From a bacterium (GTDB lineage: Bacteria; Planctomycetota; UBA1135; UBA2386): 64,000 nt of DNA. Positions within the stretch are counted from its first letter, which is position 1. The number at the start of each line of letters is the position of its first letter. Below are positions 35,026 to 43,142 of this stretch, one piece after another. The notes under the pieces were generated by a model. The model was given only the letters and a program-made list of their open reading frames with translations, was not told where the DNA came from and searched no databases. Location of the stretch: positions 1-64,000 of the forward strand of contig JANSXC010000003.1 of NCBI GenBank assembly GCA_024743115.1. The letters run 5' to 3'. A program made the position numbers and the translations under genes.

Positions 35026-35413
35026 GATCGGGCCAGAGAACCAAGCCCCCCCATCCCGACTCGGGCAGGTGCCAGACCGGCCGCTCCAGCGGACAACCCA
35101 GTCGACGTAAGCTAACGCATCTCGACCGCCTTTCGAACTCCGTCTCACTCATCAACGCGCAATGCCGCGGACCAATGCAGGAGTTCGCGTGTATCCAGAA
35201 GACGGGACCGCGTGCTGACAGGAGTTCCGCGTGACATCGATGAGTCGAGTTGCGTCCCGCACCGGCACCCCAGGCGGCGAGCGCAAACCTCGGGGCGTGG
35301 CGTCGCTGCCACCCTGGCCACGAAGCCCGGCAGCCGCCCCCCGCTGGCCGCTCGTCTGTGCTAGGTTTTCGGGGCTTCTCGACCCGCACCAACCCGGTTC
35401 ACCAGCCTCCCCG
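35026..35413. other. Intergenic region between methyltransferase and DUF1111 genes
   Basis: 388 bases with no convincing gene. The frame of the following cytochrome gene stays open back to 35231, but that stretch translates to Arg/Pro-rich low-complexity sequence before a clear lipoprotein start at 35414. A short direct repeat (CAGGAGTTCGCGTG and CAGGAGTTCCGCGTG) occurs at 35177 and 35218. Both flanking genes are transcribed outward, so promoters are expected here. Confidence 0.45.
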
Positions 35414-36673
35414 ATGCGTCTCCCATTCGCCGCCTGCCTGCTGCCTCTGCTCGCACTCGTCGGCTGCCACAAGAGCAGCAGCGGCGGACCGCCCGTCGGG
35501 CCGGGCCCCCAGCCGCAGCCGCAGCCGATCCAGCTCGGTGACCCGCTGCCGGACCTGACGGCCGAAGAGCTCGCGGCGTTCGAACGCGGTCGCGCGCTGT
35601 TCAGCAAGCGCTTCACGCCGAGCGAAGGCCTCGGTCCGGTCTACAACGCGACGTCGTGTTCGTCGTGCCACAGCAAGCCGGTGCCCGGCGGCAGCTCCGA
35701 GCTCTACCGCAACTTCTACGTCGCTGTGGTCGACCCGGGGTTCGGGCCGATCTTTCAGTCGAACCTGCCGGGCCTGCCGAGCCCCGTTCTGCCCGCGTTC
35801 GGGACGCCGGGGCAGGCCCATCGCCTCGACGCCGCGCGCGTCACGATGCAGACCTCCGGCTTCCCGATCGTCTCCGCGCAGCGCAACTCGATTCCGATCT
35901 TCGGCACGGGGCTGTTCGAGTTCATCAGCAACGCGACGATCCTCGCCAACGCGGATCCCGAGGACGACGACCAGGACGGTATCAGCGGCCGCACCAACAG
36001 CGACGGCGCGGGCATGGGTCGCTTCGGCCAGAAGGCGCAGAGCAACAACATCGAGTTCTTCACGCGCGCACCGCTGATGAACCAGATGGGGATCACGAGC
36101 GATCCGTTCCGCGGCGCGGCGGGCACCGTGTCCCTCGCACCCGGCCTAGCGCCGCAAGGCACGGGCACGCCCAACGCCAGCACGACCGACGCAGACCCCG
36201 TGCTGGATCCCGAGATCTCGCGGCAGGACCTCGGCGACCTCATCGCGTTCACGCGCTTCCTCGCGCCACCCGAGCCGCGTGAGTTCAACGAATCCGCGAC
36301 GCGCGGTAGTGCGACATTCGAGAACCTCGGCTGCGCGAAGTGCCACATTGCCGAGCTGCAATCGTCGCGTGGGCCCGTGCGCGCCTACACCGATCTGCTG
36401 ATCCACGACATGGGCCCAGAACTCGCGGACGGGATCAACTTCGGCATACCGCAGAGTTCGCGTTCGAGCCCCGACGGCAACGGTACCGAGTGGCGCACAC
36501 AGCCGCTGTGGGGCGTGTCGCACTTCGGACCCTACCTGCACGATGGCCGCGCGCAGACGCTCGACGAAGCGATTCGCATGCACGGCGGTGAAGGGTTGAC
36601 CAGTCGCGACCTGTATGTCGCGCTGCCGGCGAACGAACGCGAGGACGTGCTCGAGTTCTTGCGGCACCTGTAA
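35414..36673 (+). CDS. DUF1111 (thiol oxidoreductase-like) di-heme c-type lipoprotein
   Basis: A 419-aa lipoprotein: signal sequence with lipobox LALVGC, then a Pro/Gln spacer. Two c-type haem motifs are present, CSSCH about 65 residues into the mature protein and CAKCH near residue 310. NFYVAVVDPGFGPIF, DPEDDDQDGISGRTN and the closing LHDGRAQTLDEAIRMHGGE are signatures of the DUF1111/DHOR family, di-haem proteins related to MauG-type peroxidases and often encoded with imelysin or iron-uptake genes. Here the downstream partner is a matrixin-like protease whose ATG overlaps the stop codon (TAATG). Probably an envelope redox protein; its substrate is unknown. Confidence 0.82.
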   Translation: MRLPFAACLLPLLALVGCHKSSSGGPPVGPGPQPQPQPIQLGDPLPDLTAEELAAFERGRALFSKRFTPSEGLGPVYNATSCSSCHSKPVPGGSSELYRNFYVAVVDPGFGPIFQSNLPGLPSPVLPAFGTPGQAHRLDAARVTMQTSGFPIVSAQRNSIPIFGTGLFEFISNATILANADPEDDDQDGISGRTNSDGAGMGRFGQKAQSNNIEFFTRAPLMNQMGITSDPFRGAAGTVSLAPGLAPQGTGTPNASTTDADPVLDPEISRQDLGDLIAFTRFLAPPEPREFNESATRGSATFENLGCAKCHIAELQSSRGPVRAYTDLLIHDMGPELADGINFGIPQSSRSSPDGNGTEWRTQPLWGVSHFGPYLHDGRAQTLDEAIRMHGGEGLTSRDLYVALPANEREDVLEFLRHL

Positions 36674-37755
36674 TGCGACTGGTGATTCCTCGCACGCGGA
36701 CCGGACGACGGCTCTCTGCGGCGATGGCAGCGGTGCTGCTCGCCGCCACCAGCTGCGGCGATACCGAAAACGCCACGGCCGCCCCCACGGTGACACCGCT
36801 GGGCGACGAGCCCGCCGACTTCGCCGTGCGCGGCCGCTGGCCGGAGCCCGGCCGGCCGCAGCTGCGCTACCGCGTCGACGTCGCCAACGCGCCGTGCTCG
36901 CCCGCGGACTGCCAGCAAGCGATCGAGCGAGCCGCAGCCGCGTGGAACGCCACGGGGCTCGCGGACCTCCAGGCAGCCTCCGACCGCGATCAGCAGGTGG
37001 TCGCGATCGGCTGGTTCCGCGGTGATCGCGGCGTGCAGCGGTCGTTCGGCACGACCAGCGCCATCGCTCATGCGGGGCCGGTCGCCCGCGCCACGTTCCT
37101 ACACTTCGATGCGGACCGCGAATGGAACGCGGAGTCGATCTACACGACGGCGCTCCACGAACTCGGGCACCTGCTAGGCCTGGACCACAGCCATTCGGAC
37201 GTCGCGGTCATGGGCACGGCGGCCGTCCGCCCCGTCCGATTGACGATCCACGATCTCGCCGGCCTGCACTCGCTCTACGGCGGCGACGGCAGCCTGACCA
37301 CAGCACCATCGGATCTGCTGATCGGAGGCCCGGTCACGCAACTGCGCCGCGTCGCGCCACCAGCGACGACCGCGTTCGCGGTGTTCGACACAGATGGGGA
37401 CGACGATGCCGAGGTGCTGGTGTGGCGCACCGACCCCAAGGGCCACGGCACGCTCACCGCGTTCCACTTCACCGCCGGCCGACGGCTGTCGCACACGCGC
37501 GGGCCGTTCCCCGGCGTGATCGCGGCGGGGGCGAAGGTCGGATTCGTCACCACCGATCGCGGCCACCGGTATCTGGTGTGCCACTGCGACAACGGCCGGG
37601 TGCTGCTCCGACAGTTCGACGAGCACGGATTCCCCGGCAACCCACGGCGACCGCTGGCACCCGAGCTCGCCGACGGCGCGACCGCGAGCGTCGCGGGCGA
37701 TGTCGACGGCGACGGCGTGATCGAGGACGTCGCACGGTCTGCGGGCAGACGCTGA
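36673..37755 (+). CDS. Matrixin-like metalloprotease lipoprotein
   Basis: A 360-aa predicted lipoprotein (lipobox LAATSC). Residues ~60-200 are an M10-type metalloprotease domain: RYRVDVANAPCSPADCQQAI, AAAAWNATG (read as the usual first helix), TALHELGHLLGLDHS with the zinc motif HExxHxxGxxH, and VAVMGTA in place of the Met-turn M. The rest contains FG-GAP/VCBS-like repeats with calcium-type DTDGDDDAEV and DVDGDGVIED. Translation is coupled to the upstream DUF1111 gene through TAATG. A protease paired with a di-haem protein is unusual and may be a maturation or turnover unit at the cell surface. Confidence 0.8.
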   Translation: MRLVIPRTRTGRRLSAAMAAVLLAATSCGDTENATAAPTVTPLGDEPADFAVRGRWPEPGRPQLRYRVDVANAPCSPADCQQAIERAAAAWNATGLADLQAASDRDQQVVAIGWFRGDRGVQRSFGTTSAIAHAGPVARATFLHFDADREWNAESIYTTALHELGHLLGLDHSHSDVAVMGTAAVRPVRLTIHDLAGLHSLYGGDGSLTTAPSDLLIGGPVTQLRRVAPPATTAFAVFDTDGDDDAEVLVWRTDPKGHGTLTAFHFTAGRRLSHTRGPFPGVIAAGAKVGFVTTDRGHRYLVCHCDNGRVLLRQFDEHGFPGNPRRPLAPELADGATASVAGDVDGDGVIEDVARSAGRR

Positions 37756-37885
37756 CCGCAGGGCGCCAACCGCGCCGCACGTTTTCGAGGACGTCGATGT
37801 AACGCCTCGCGGGTGCTGGGCACTGACCTGATGGAACCACTCATCAGTTACTTCTCAGCAGGAACGCTCAGCTAGGAGGCCGGAA

Positions 37886-38350
37886 ATGGAAATCGACTTC
37901 GACTCGACCGAAGGGGTTGCGGACTACGTCACAGTGCCGGCGGGCACCTATCTCTGCCGCGTCGCCGAGGTGCGCACGGGCACGACGCGCGGCGGCGACG
38001 ACCGCTGGTCGCTGCGACTCGTCGTCGCGGAGGGCCAACACGTCGGCAAGCAGGCCGCGTGGGACAATCTCGTGTTCAGCTCGCGCGGCCGTACCCGCGC
38101 GCGGCTGGTGATGCAGGCGCTGGGGCTGCCGGCGAGCGGCAAGGTCAACATCGACCCCGACGACCTCGACGGCCGTTCGGCGCTCGTCGAGGTGCGACCC
38201 GCGGAGTATCAGGACTCGGCCGGGCAGCTCGTTCGCCGCAACGAGGTGCCCTACGACGGCTACCGATCGACGGCCACGGGCTCACAGCTCTCGTCCGCGG
38301 TGGGCGAGAGCCGCGACGGTGAGGTGGACACCGGTCAGATCCCGTTCTGA
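37886..38350 (+). CDS. DUF669-like protein with SSB-like C-terminal tip
   Basis: A 154-aa protein resembling phage DUF669, small OB-fold-like proteins thought to bind single-stranded DNA. Seen: the N-terminal acidic FDSTEGVADYVTVPAGTY, the central WSLRLVVAEGQHVGKQAAWDNLVFS (partly shown), and ARLVMQALGLP, in the same order as the phage family. The C-terminus VDTGQIPF ends like the acidic DDxIPF tip of SSB, through which SSB recruits other replication proteins. A strong AGGAGG lies six bases before the ATG. No other phage gene is nearby, so it may be a domesticated phage gene. Its stop codon lies inside the repeat element at 38349. Confidence 0.68.
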   Translation: MEIDFDSTEGVADYVTVPAGTYLCRVAEVRTGTTRGGDDRWSLRLVVAEGQHVGKQAAWDNLVFSSRGRTRARLVMQALGLPASGKVNIDPDDLDGRSALVEVRPAEYQDSAGQLVRRNEVPYDGYRSTATGSQLSSAVGESRDGEVDTGQIPF

Positions 38351-38428
38351 GCTGGGTTGCTCGCCTCTCGCGAGCAAACCAGCTCCGGACCACTCCGAGC
38401 GCCTTCGGCGCCCCGCTTTGGTTCTGAG
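38349..38428 (+). repeat. Structured repeat element, copy A
   Basis: An ~80-base element begins inside the TGA stop of the DUF669-like gene. Stem 1 arms GCTCGC (38359-38364) and GCGAGC (38370-38375) are extended by TT/AA and by a longer imperfect pairing of AGCTGGG with ACCAGCT. Stem 2 arms are GCGCC and GGCGC (38399-38411) around TTC. It ends with CGCTTTGGTTCTG. A second copy with the same flanks, but different paired bases in both stems, is at 62832-62910. The paired changes suggest selection for RNA structure. Confidence 0.6.
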
Positions 38429-38522
38429 CCGGTGCCCCGGCGAAACGGCGTCCCGGGCGCGGCGACCTGCCGGCGGCCCGGCGCAGTGTTGATCTTGTCG
38501 CGCGGTCCTGGACAACCGGGGC

Positions 38523-39377
38523 ATGGCAGAACTGTTCCAGTCTTCGCTACCGATCCAGGGCGCGACCCTGGTCTTGGCGTTGCTGCTCTGCCTGTGTCCG
38601 CACCTGCGCCGCCGCGGTCGCACGATCGTGGCCGGGCTGCTGGCGCTACCAGCGCTCGGGTTCGTCGTCGACTTGCTCGTCGCCGATCACGATTTCGAAC
38701 AACGACTCGAGGTCCCCAACCTCTACGGCCGCGCGCCGGACGGCGACCCGCACGTGTGGATCGTCGACACGGTGACAGCCCCGTCCTGGCACTGGCACCT
38801 CGCGGTCGTCGGCATCTTCGGCACGCTGGCGCTGATCGTGTTCCTGTTTCGTGGTCGTCCGGGCGACGATGCGGATCACGGCGCCCAGAACCCGGTGCTC
38901 TCCCCCAACCCCGTATTCTATGGCGCGGTGGTGTTCTGGTTCTTCCTCGGCGGCCGATTGCTGCTCGAAGCAACCGCGGCGCGGCAATCGATCGTGTGGG
39001 GGTTCAGCGGCACGGTCGCACTGTTCGCGATCCTGCCGTTCTTCGGGTTCTGGTGTGCGCGCCGCGGCGTGACCGCCGGCGGCTATCTGCTGCGACTGCT
39101 CGCACTCGCGTTCGCCCAGCGCATTCCGCTGGTGCTGTTCGGCTGGCTGGCGACGACGCGAGAACTCGGCACCCACCTCGACACGCACGTGATCACCGAT
39201 TTGATGGTCCTGCCGTTCGGCAACCTCGACCTTGCGACACCGACGGACCGCTGGGTCTGGCCAACGCTGTTTCCCCAGCTGACGATCTGGGTGTTGCTGA
39301 CGTTGCTGTTCGGCACGGCGCTCGGAATCCTGCCGTTCTGGCTCGGCAGACGCAGCCCGGCTCCGGCTACCAACTGA
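38523..39377 (+). CDS. Polytopic membrane protein, unknown
   Basis: Not recognised. A 284-aa integral membrane protein with six or seven hydrophobic helices (about residues 13-25, 36-54, 90-108, 127-145, 160-176, 182-200 and 248-270). A periplasmic-type loop after helix 2 (HDFEQRLEVPNLYGRAPDG) carries most charged residues. The ATG at 38523 follows the repeat element and a G/C-rich leader; there is no strong ribosome-binding site. It is followed after 23 bases by a DUF3137-like gene and lemA and may be part of the same envelope-stress cluster. Confidence 0.66.
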   Translation: MAELFQSSLPIQGATLVLALLLCLCPHLRRRGRTIVAGLLALPALGFVVDLLVADHDFEQRLEVPNLYGRAPDGDPHVWIVDTVTAPSWHWHLAVVGIFGTLALIVFLFRGRPGDDADHGAQNPVLSPNPVFYGAVVFWFFLGGRLLLEATAARQSIVWGFSGTVALFAILPFFGFWCARRGVTAGGYLLRLLALAFAQRIPLVLFGWLATTRELGTHLDTHVITDLMVLPFGNLDLATPTDRWVWPTLFPQLTIWVLLTLLFGTALGILPFWLGRRSPAPATN

Positions 39378-39400
39378 GGCGCGACCCCTCCGCTACGACC

Positions 39401-40102
39401 ATGGAACCGGCCCTCATCATCACGATCATCGTCGTCTTCGTCATCCTGATCGGGATCGCCGCGTACTACGGCTGGAAGGCGGAGCAGAAGCGACTCGCCG
39501 AGCTGCGGGCGTTCGCGCGGCGCTACGACTTCGACTTCGACCCGCACACTGACTCGTCCCACGACGACCGCTACGCGCAGTTCGAGATCTTCCGCAAGGG
39601 TCACTCGCGAGCGGCGAAGAACACGATGACCGGCCGCATAGAGTTGTTCGAGACCAGCTGCTCGGTCGTCTGCGGCGACTTTCGCTACAAGGTGACGTCG
39701 AGCAACGGCAAGAGCACCACCACCACGACCTACCGCTTCAGCTACTTGATCGTGCACCCACCGTGGGACACGCCGCCGCTGCTGATTCGACCGGAGGGCT
39801 TCTTCGACAAGGTCGCGGGCGCGTTCGGTTTCGACGACATCGACTTCGAGTCGGTCGAGTTCAGCAAGAAGTTCTTCGTCAAGTCATCGGACAAGCGCTT
39901 CGCCTACGACGTCGTCCACCCGCGAATGATGGAGTTCTTGCTCGCCGAGCGACCGCCGATGATCGACATCGAAGACCGGGCGCTGTGCCTCGGCGGCGGC
40001 GCGAAACGCTGGTCCGCCGCGGACTTCGAGGCGCGGTTCGACTTCGTGCGCCGCTTCTGCGAACTCTGGCCTCGCCACCTCGTCAAGGATCTCAACCGCT
40101 GA
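39401..40102 (+). CDS. DUF3137-like membrane-anchored protein next to lemA
   Basis: A 233-aa protein with one N-terminal transmembrane helix (LIITIIVVFVILIGIAAYYG). The soluble part contains FETSCSVVCGDFRYKV, LLIRPEGFFDKV, DIDFESVEFSKKFFVKSSDK and VVHPRMMEFLLAERP, a pattern seen in DUF3137 proteins that travel with LemA. The frame is open upstream but the ATG at 39401 is the first that yields a membrane helix. Its stop overlaps the lemA start (TGATG). Role unknown; LemA-DUF3137 pairs are thought to act at the inner membrane, sometimes with a TPM/TPM-domain partner, which is absent here. Confidence 0.72.
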   Translation: MEPALIITIIVVFVILIGIAAYYGWKAEQKRLAELRAFARRYDFDFDPHTDSSHDDRYAQFEIFRKGHSRAAKNTMTGRIELFETSCSVVCGDFRYKVTSSNGKSTTTTTYRFSYLIVHPPWDTPPLLIRPEGFFDKVAGAFGFDDIDFESVEFSKKFFVKSSDKRFAYDVVHPRMMEFLLAERPPMIDIEDRALCLGGGAKRWSAADFEARFDFVRRFCELWPRHLVKDLNR

Positions 40103-40659
40103 TGGAAGTCTTCCTCATCGTCGGGGGCATTCTCCTCGTGCCCCTCATCTGGTGGATCGTCACCTACAACCGCTTCGTGCGCTTGCGCCAGGCCCTCAAG
40201 GAAAGCTGGGCGGACATCGACGTAGAGCTCAAACGACGCTACGAGCTGATCCCCAACCTCGTCGAGACCGTGAAGGGCTACGCCAAACACGAGCGCGAGA
40301 CGCTCGACCGGGTCACCGAACTGCGCAATCAGGCAGCCGACAACCAGGGTTCTGCCGAGGCCCAGGCCGGTGACGAGAACCGGTTGAACGTCGGCATGAA
40401 GACGCTGTTCGCCGTGGCGGAGAACTATCCCGACCTCAAGGCCGACGCCCACTTCCTGTCCCTCCAGGAAGAGCTCGCGCTGACCGAAGACCGCATCGCC
40501 GCCGCGCGCCGCTTCTTCAACGGCAACGTCCGTGACCTGCGCAATCTGCGCGAGTCGTTCCCGACGAGCATCGTCGGCGGGGTGATGGGCGTCGAAGAAC
40601 CGACTTACTTCGAACTCGACGACGCCAGCGCGCGGGTCGCGCCCAGGGTAAGCGTTTAG
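40102..40659 (+). CDS. lemA: LemA family protein
   Basis: A 185-aa LemA protein: one N-terminal membrane helix (FLIVGGILLVPLIWWIVTY), then NRFVRLRQALKESWADIDVELKRRYELIPNLVETVKGY (recognisable in overlapping parts), YPDLKADAHFLSLQEELALTEDRIA and ARRFFNGNVRDLRN. These are the conserved stretches of the family and the length is normal. The ATG at 40102 overlaps the upstream stop, fixing the start. LemA proteins form membrane-anchored helical bundles; their biochemical role is not settled. Confidence 0.9.
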   Translation: MEVFLIVGGILLVPLIWWIVTYNRFVRLRQALKESWADIDVELKRRYELIPNLVETVKGYAKHERETLDRVTELRNQAADNQGSAEAQAGDENRLNVGMKTLFAVAENYPDLKADAHFLSLQEELALTEDRIAAARRFFNGNVRDLRNLRESFPTSIVGGVMGVEEPTYFELDDASARVAPRVSV

Positions 40660-40839
40660 CCGGCTCGACCAGGGGTGATCGAACCCGAGAGCACCGACCC
40701 TACCGACCGCGCTCGACCCCGCGGACCAGAAGTCAGGGCATCGATGCGGGGCACGTAGTCCGCGCGCCATTCGGCGATTCTGACCAGGCGGGCCGGGAGC
40801 CGCGGATCGGATGGGGGGCTGGACTGTGGCCCAGGCTTC

Positions 40840-41127
40840 CTAAATCGCGCCGCTTTCGCGGTCCGGGTGCTTCAGCCACGCGTCGAACTCCTCCTCGAAC
40901 GCGCCATTGTAGACGTCGCGCAAACGACTCTCGTCGAGTTCGGGAGCAACCCTGCGGTTGCGGTAGAAGCGCATCAGCACGCGGCGTCGCGAACCGTCGA
41001 GCAACTTCTTCTGCGCGACGAAGCGCTCGACATCATCGAGGAAGCTCTGCACCCGGCGCTCGAAGATCTCACCGACCTCCGGCGCAAGCGTGGTGTGGAT
41101 GCTCTTGATGGCCTCGTCGATTCGCAT
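40840..41127 (-). CDS. Small hypothetical protein
   Basis: Not recognised. A 95-aa soluble protein rich in Arg, Glu and Leu, probably all helical (AIKSIHTTLAPEVGEIFERR, FLDDVERFVAQKKLLD). No signal peptide, no membrane segment, no cysteine. The next gene on the strand is a second small unknown; the two are 137 bases apart, so co-transcription is possible but not coupled. Confidence 0.5.
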   Translation of the reverse strand: MRIDEAIKSIHTTLAPEVGEIFERRVQSFLDDVERFVAQKKLLDGSRRRVLMRFYRNRRVAPELDESRLRDVYNGAFEEEFDAWLKHPDRESGAI

Positions 41128-41264
41128 GGCTGGGACTCGCCTTCGTGGATTCGAGGAGACCGCGAAATCGAAACCGAGTCAAGCCCGCCGACCCGCCGGC
41201 AGTACGTGCCGCGGCGCCACGCAGCGAGGCCGTTCGGGACAGCCTTTCAGGGGCTATCGTCCAG

Positions 41265-41678
41265 CTACGAACGGGTCGCGGCGAGATAGATGCCGTCGCG
41301 CCCTTCGCTCACGAGATCGGTCAACGACGGCGGCGCGAACGGTGCAACGAAGGAAAACACGCCCTCGGTCGCCGGGATCTCGCGCACGTCCTCGCCATCG
41401 ACGAAGTAGAGCTTCGCGTGCGGTGGATCGAGCCTGAGGCGAACTACGTTGTCATCGTACCCCAGGAACCGAGCACTGACGGAGCAACCGAGAAACGGCA
41501 CGACATCGGCTTCCGCGAGCGACCCGTTGGCCAGCAAGGCCAGCGTCGAATCGAGCTGCAACGTCCCGGGCCGCAGCTTGACGAAGCTCTTGAAGTCTAT
41601 TGATTTCAACTCGTTGCGATTCGCCGGAGGGGTGTCGCAGACGGTATCGGCAGAAGGCGTCAGGTCGGTTTCGGTCAT
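41265..41678 (-). CDS. Small hypothetical protein with PilZ-like strands
   Basis: Not recognised. The ATG at 41678 (137 aa) follows GGAGAAA at some distance; an earlier start at 41735 adds an Arg/Ser-rich leader. The protein alternates short strands (LQLDSTLALLANG, ARFLGYDDNVVRLRLD, HAKLYFVDGEDVREI), a beta-rich profile that weakly recalls PilZ-like folds, but the RxxxR and DxSxxG motifs of PilZ are missing. One Cys in FLGCSVS. Function unknown. Confidence 0.5.
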   Translation of the reverse strand: MTETDLTPSADTVCDTPPANRNELKSIDFKSFVKLRPGTLQLDSTLALLANGSLAEADVVPFLGCSVSARFLGYDDNVVRLRLDPPHAKLYFVDGEDVREIPATEGVFSFVAPFAPPSLTDLVSEGRDGIYLAATRS

Positions 41679-41863
41679 GGCGGGGTTTTCTCCGTTTGGA
41701 GATGAACGAAATGACCTCAGGCAAAAACCGGCCAATATCCGGATTTCCGCGATTCCCGCGATTCGCGACGGTTGCCGCGGCCCGGATACGTACCTAGTTT
41801 CCCTTGATGAATCGGACGACAGCCCCCTGTCGGCCGGTCGAAGGAGTTTCCAAACGGAATCCC

Positions 41864-41891
41864 CAGCCGTGGATCCTCAGCCGTGGAATCC
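41864..41891. repeat. Tandem 14-bp repeat at a gene start
   Basis: Two adjacent copies of CAGCCGTGGATCCT-like sequence (41864-41877 and 41878-41891) differ by a one-base shift near their ends. The second copy contains the GTG used as the start of the sigma-like gene; the first copy contains the same GTG in another frame. Slippage here would move the start codon. Confidence 0.4.
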
Positions 41892-42644
41892 CGAGACGTG
41901 AGCGAGTCTACGCCACAAACGTTCTTGCAGTCGCCGTTCGACCGTAAGGACGTCGAACGAGTGGTCCTGCACTTTCACAAGTGCGTGCGGCCCGAGCTAC
42001 GCAATCACTTCGCGCGCGTGCCGTGGCTCGACCTCGCCGACCTCGCATCCGAGGTCGAGGTGCGGCTGATCCTCAGCCTCTCGCGCGAGATCGATCGCAC
42101 CCGGGCCTTTGCGACGTGGGGTGAGACCAAGGCACCGAGCTATGGGCAGATGCTTTCGCGGTGGCTCAAGTGTGACCGGCAGCCGGAACTCAAACAGCGA
42201 CGCGCGCTCGCCGGACTCTGCATCTCGCCGAGCTTCTATCGCACCTGCCTCGGTGACGAACTCGCAGACCGCGATCCGGACTCGGCGCAGATCGATCCCC
42301 GGGCCGCGGTTCGCATCGCGCGGTTCTATCTCGGGCACACCAATCGTCCCGATCTCGGCGATCGCCTCGAGTGCAACGACGAGCTGATCGCCTCGCACAC
42401 GAAGTATCGCATCGTCACGCTCGAGCAGGCTCGCCTGGCGATCTCGAGCGAAGTGCAGATCGACCGCAAGCGATCCAGGGAACAGGGCCTGTCGTTCCCG
42501 ACCGAGAAGTCGTGGATCGGCTTCTGTGTTCGCGTCGCGCGCAACGTCTACAACGACTTGTTCCGCAAGCGCAAACGTGAACGGCTGAACTACTGCCAAC
42601 CGGGCGAACTCACCGCCAACGACCGCGCCGCAGCCGCCGAATGA
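41883..42644 (+). CDS. Sigma-region-2-like protein split by an insertion, unknown
   Basis: A 253-aa protein from GTG 41883 (GTG 41898 also possible). Residues ~22-62 (VVLHFHKCVRPELRNHF, LDLADLASEVEVRLIL) resemble sigma-70 region 2.1-2.2. About 130 residues later, KSWIGFCVRVARNVYNDLFRKRKRERL (seen in two parts) resembles region 2.3-2.4 (W-L--IA-N---D--R+++R). The stretch between, with two Cys and KYRIVTLEQARLAISS, has no equivalent in sigma factors, and no region-4 helix-turn-helix follows. It may be a diverged sigma/anti-termination factor or an unrelated DNA-binding protein; I am not sure. Confidence 0.55.
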   Translation: MESRDVSESTPQTFLQSPFDRKDVERVVLHFHKCVRPELRNHFARVPWLDLADLASEVEVRLILSLSREIDRTRAFATWGETKAPSYGQMLSRWLKCDRQPELKQRRALAGLCISPSFYRTCLGDELADRDPDSAQIDPRAAVRIARFYLGHTNRPDLGDRLECNDELIASHTKYRIVTLEQARLAISSEVQIDRKRSREQGLSFPTEKSWIGFCVRVARNVYNDLFRKRKRERLNYCQPGELTANDRAAAAE

Positions 42645-42669
42645 AGCGCTGATTGCAGCGCGGCGTGGG

Positions 42670-43026
42670 TTACAGCGCCGGCACGCGCACCGCGCGAAAC
42701 TCGACGATGCGGTCCCTCTCGACCCGCACCCCTTCGGCGAGCAGAAGCTTCATCTGCCGCCGCGCCGCCGCCGTCCCCGGCCGCGCGAGCCGCCCCTTGG
42801 AATCGACGATGCGCCACCACGGCACGTCACTGCCGGGCGGTAGCGCCGCCAGCGCCCAACCAACGTGTCGGGCGACATTGACGCTGCCGAGCGCCCGCGC
42901 AACGTCGCCATAGCTCGCCACCATCCCTGCAGGCACGCGGTGCACGACCTCGTGCACCTGGTCGTGGAACCCCGGGCCGACGATCCGGCGTGGTCCGTGG
43001 CGGGCGGCGTCGTAGGGCATCCTCAC
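42670..43026 (-). CDS. Alkyltransferase-like protein (ATL), DNA-repair sensor
   Basis: A 118-aa protein of the Ogt/MGMT C-terminal domain family. Seen: FHDQVHEVVHRVPAGMVASYGDVARALG (in parts), the arginine-finger-type NVARHVGWALAAL and the active-site equivalent VPWWRIVDSKGRL. The catalytic PCHR cysteine is replaced by Trp (PWWR), as in alkyltransferase-like proteins. ATLs bind O6-alkylguanine without transferring the alkyl group and hand the lesion to nucleotide-excision repair. Convergent with the sigma-like gene. Confidence 0.87.
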   Translation of the reverse strand: MRMPYDAARHGPRRIVGPGFHDQVHEVVHRVPAGMVASYGDVARALGSVNVARHVGWALAALPPGSDVPWWRIVDSKGRLARPGTAAARRQMKLLLAEGVRVERDRIVEFRAVRVPAL

Positions 43027-43142
43027 GATCTTGCCACGCCCATGGACGGCAGGCTACGGCCCCGACGAACCCGCTCGAGTTCGACTACGGAAGCCCTCGA
43101 GAACTCGCACCGACGATGCTGCGCCCCCGTATACCCAAGGGC

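Noticed and set aside
35177..35232. CAGGAGTTC(C)GCGTG direct repeat
   Set aside because: Two imperfect short copies, no link to any feature; may be chance.
42670..43026. Active O6-methylguanine-DNA methyltransferase
   Set aside because: The active-site cysteine is replaced by tryptophan (PWWR), so it is annotated as alkyltransferase-like.
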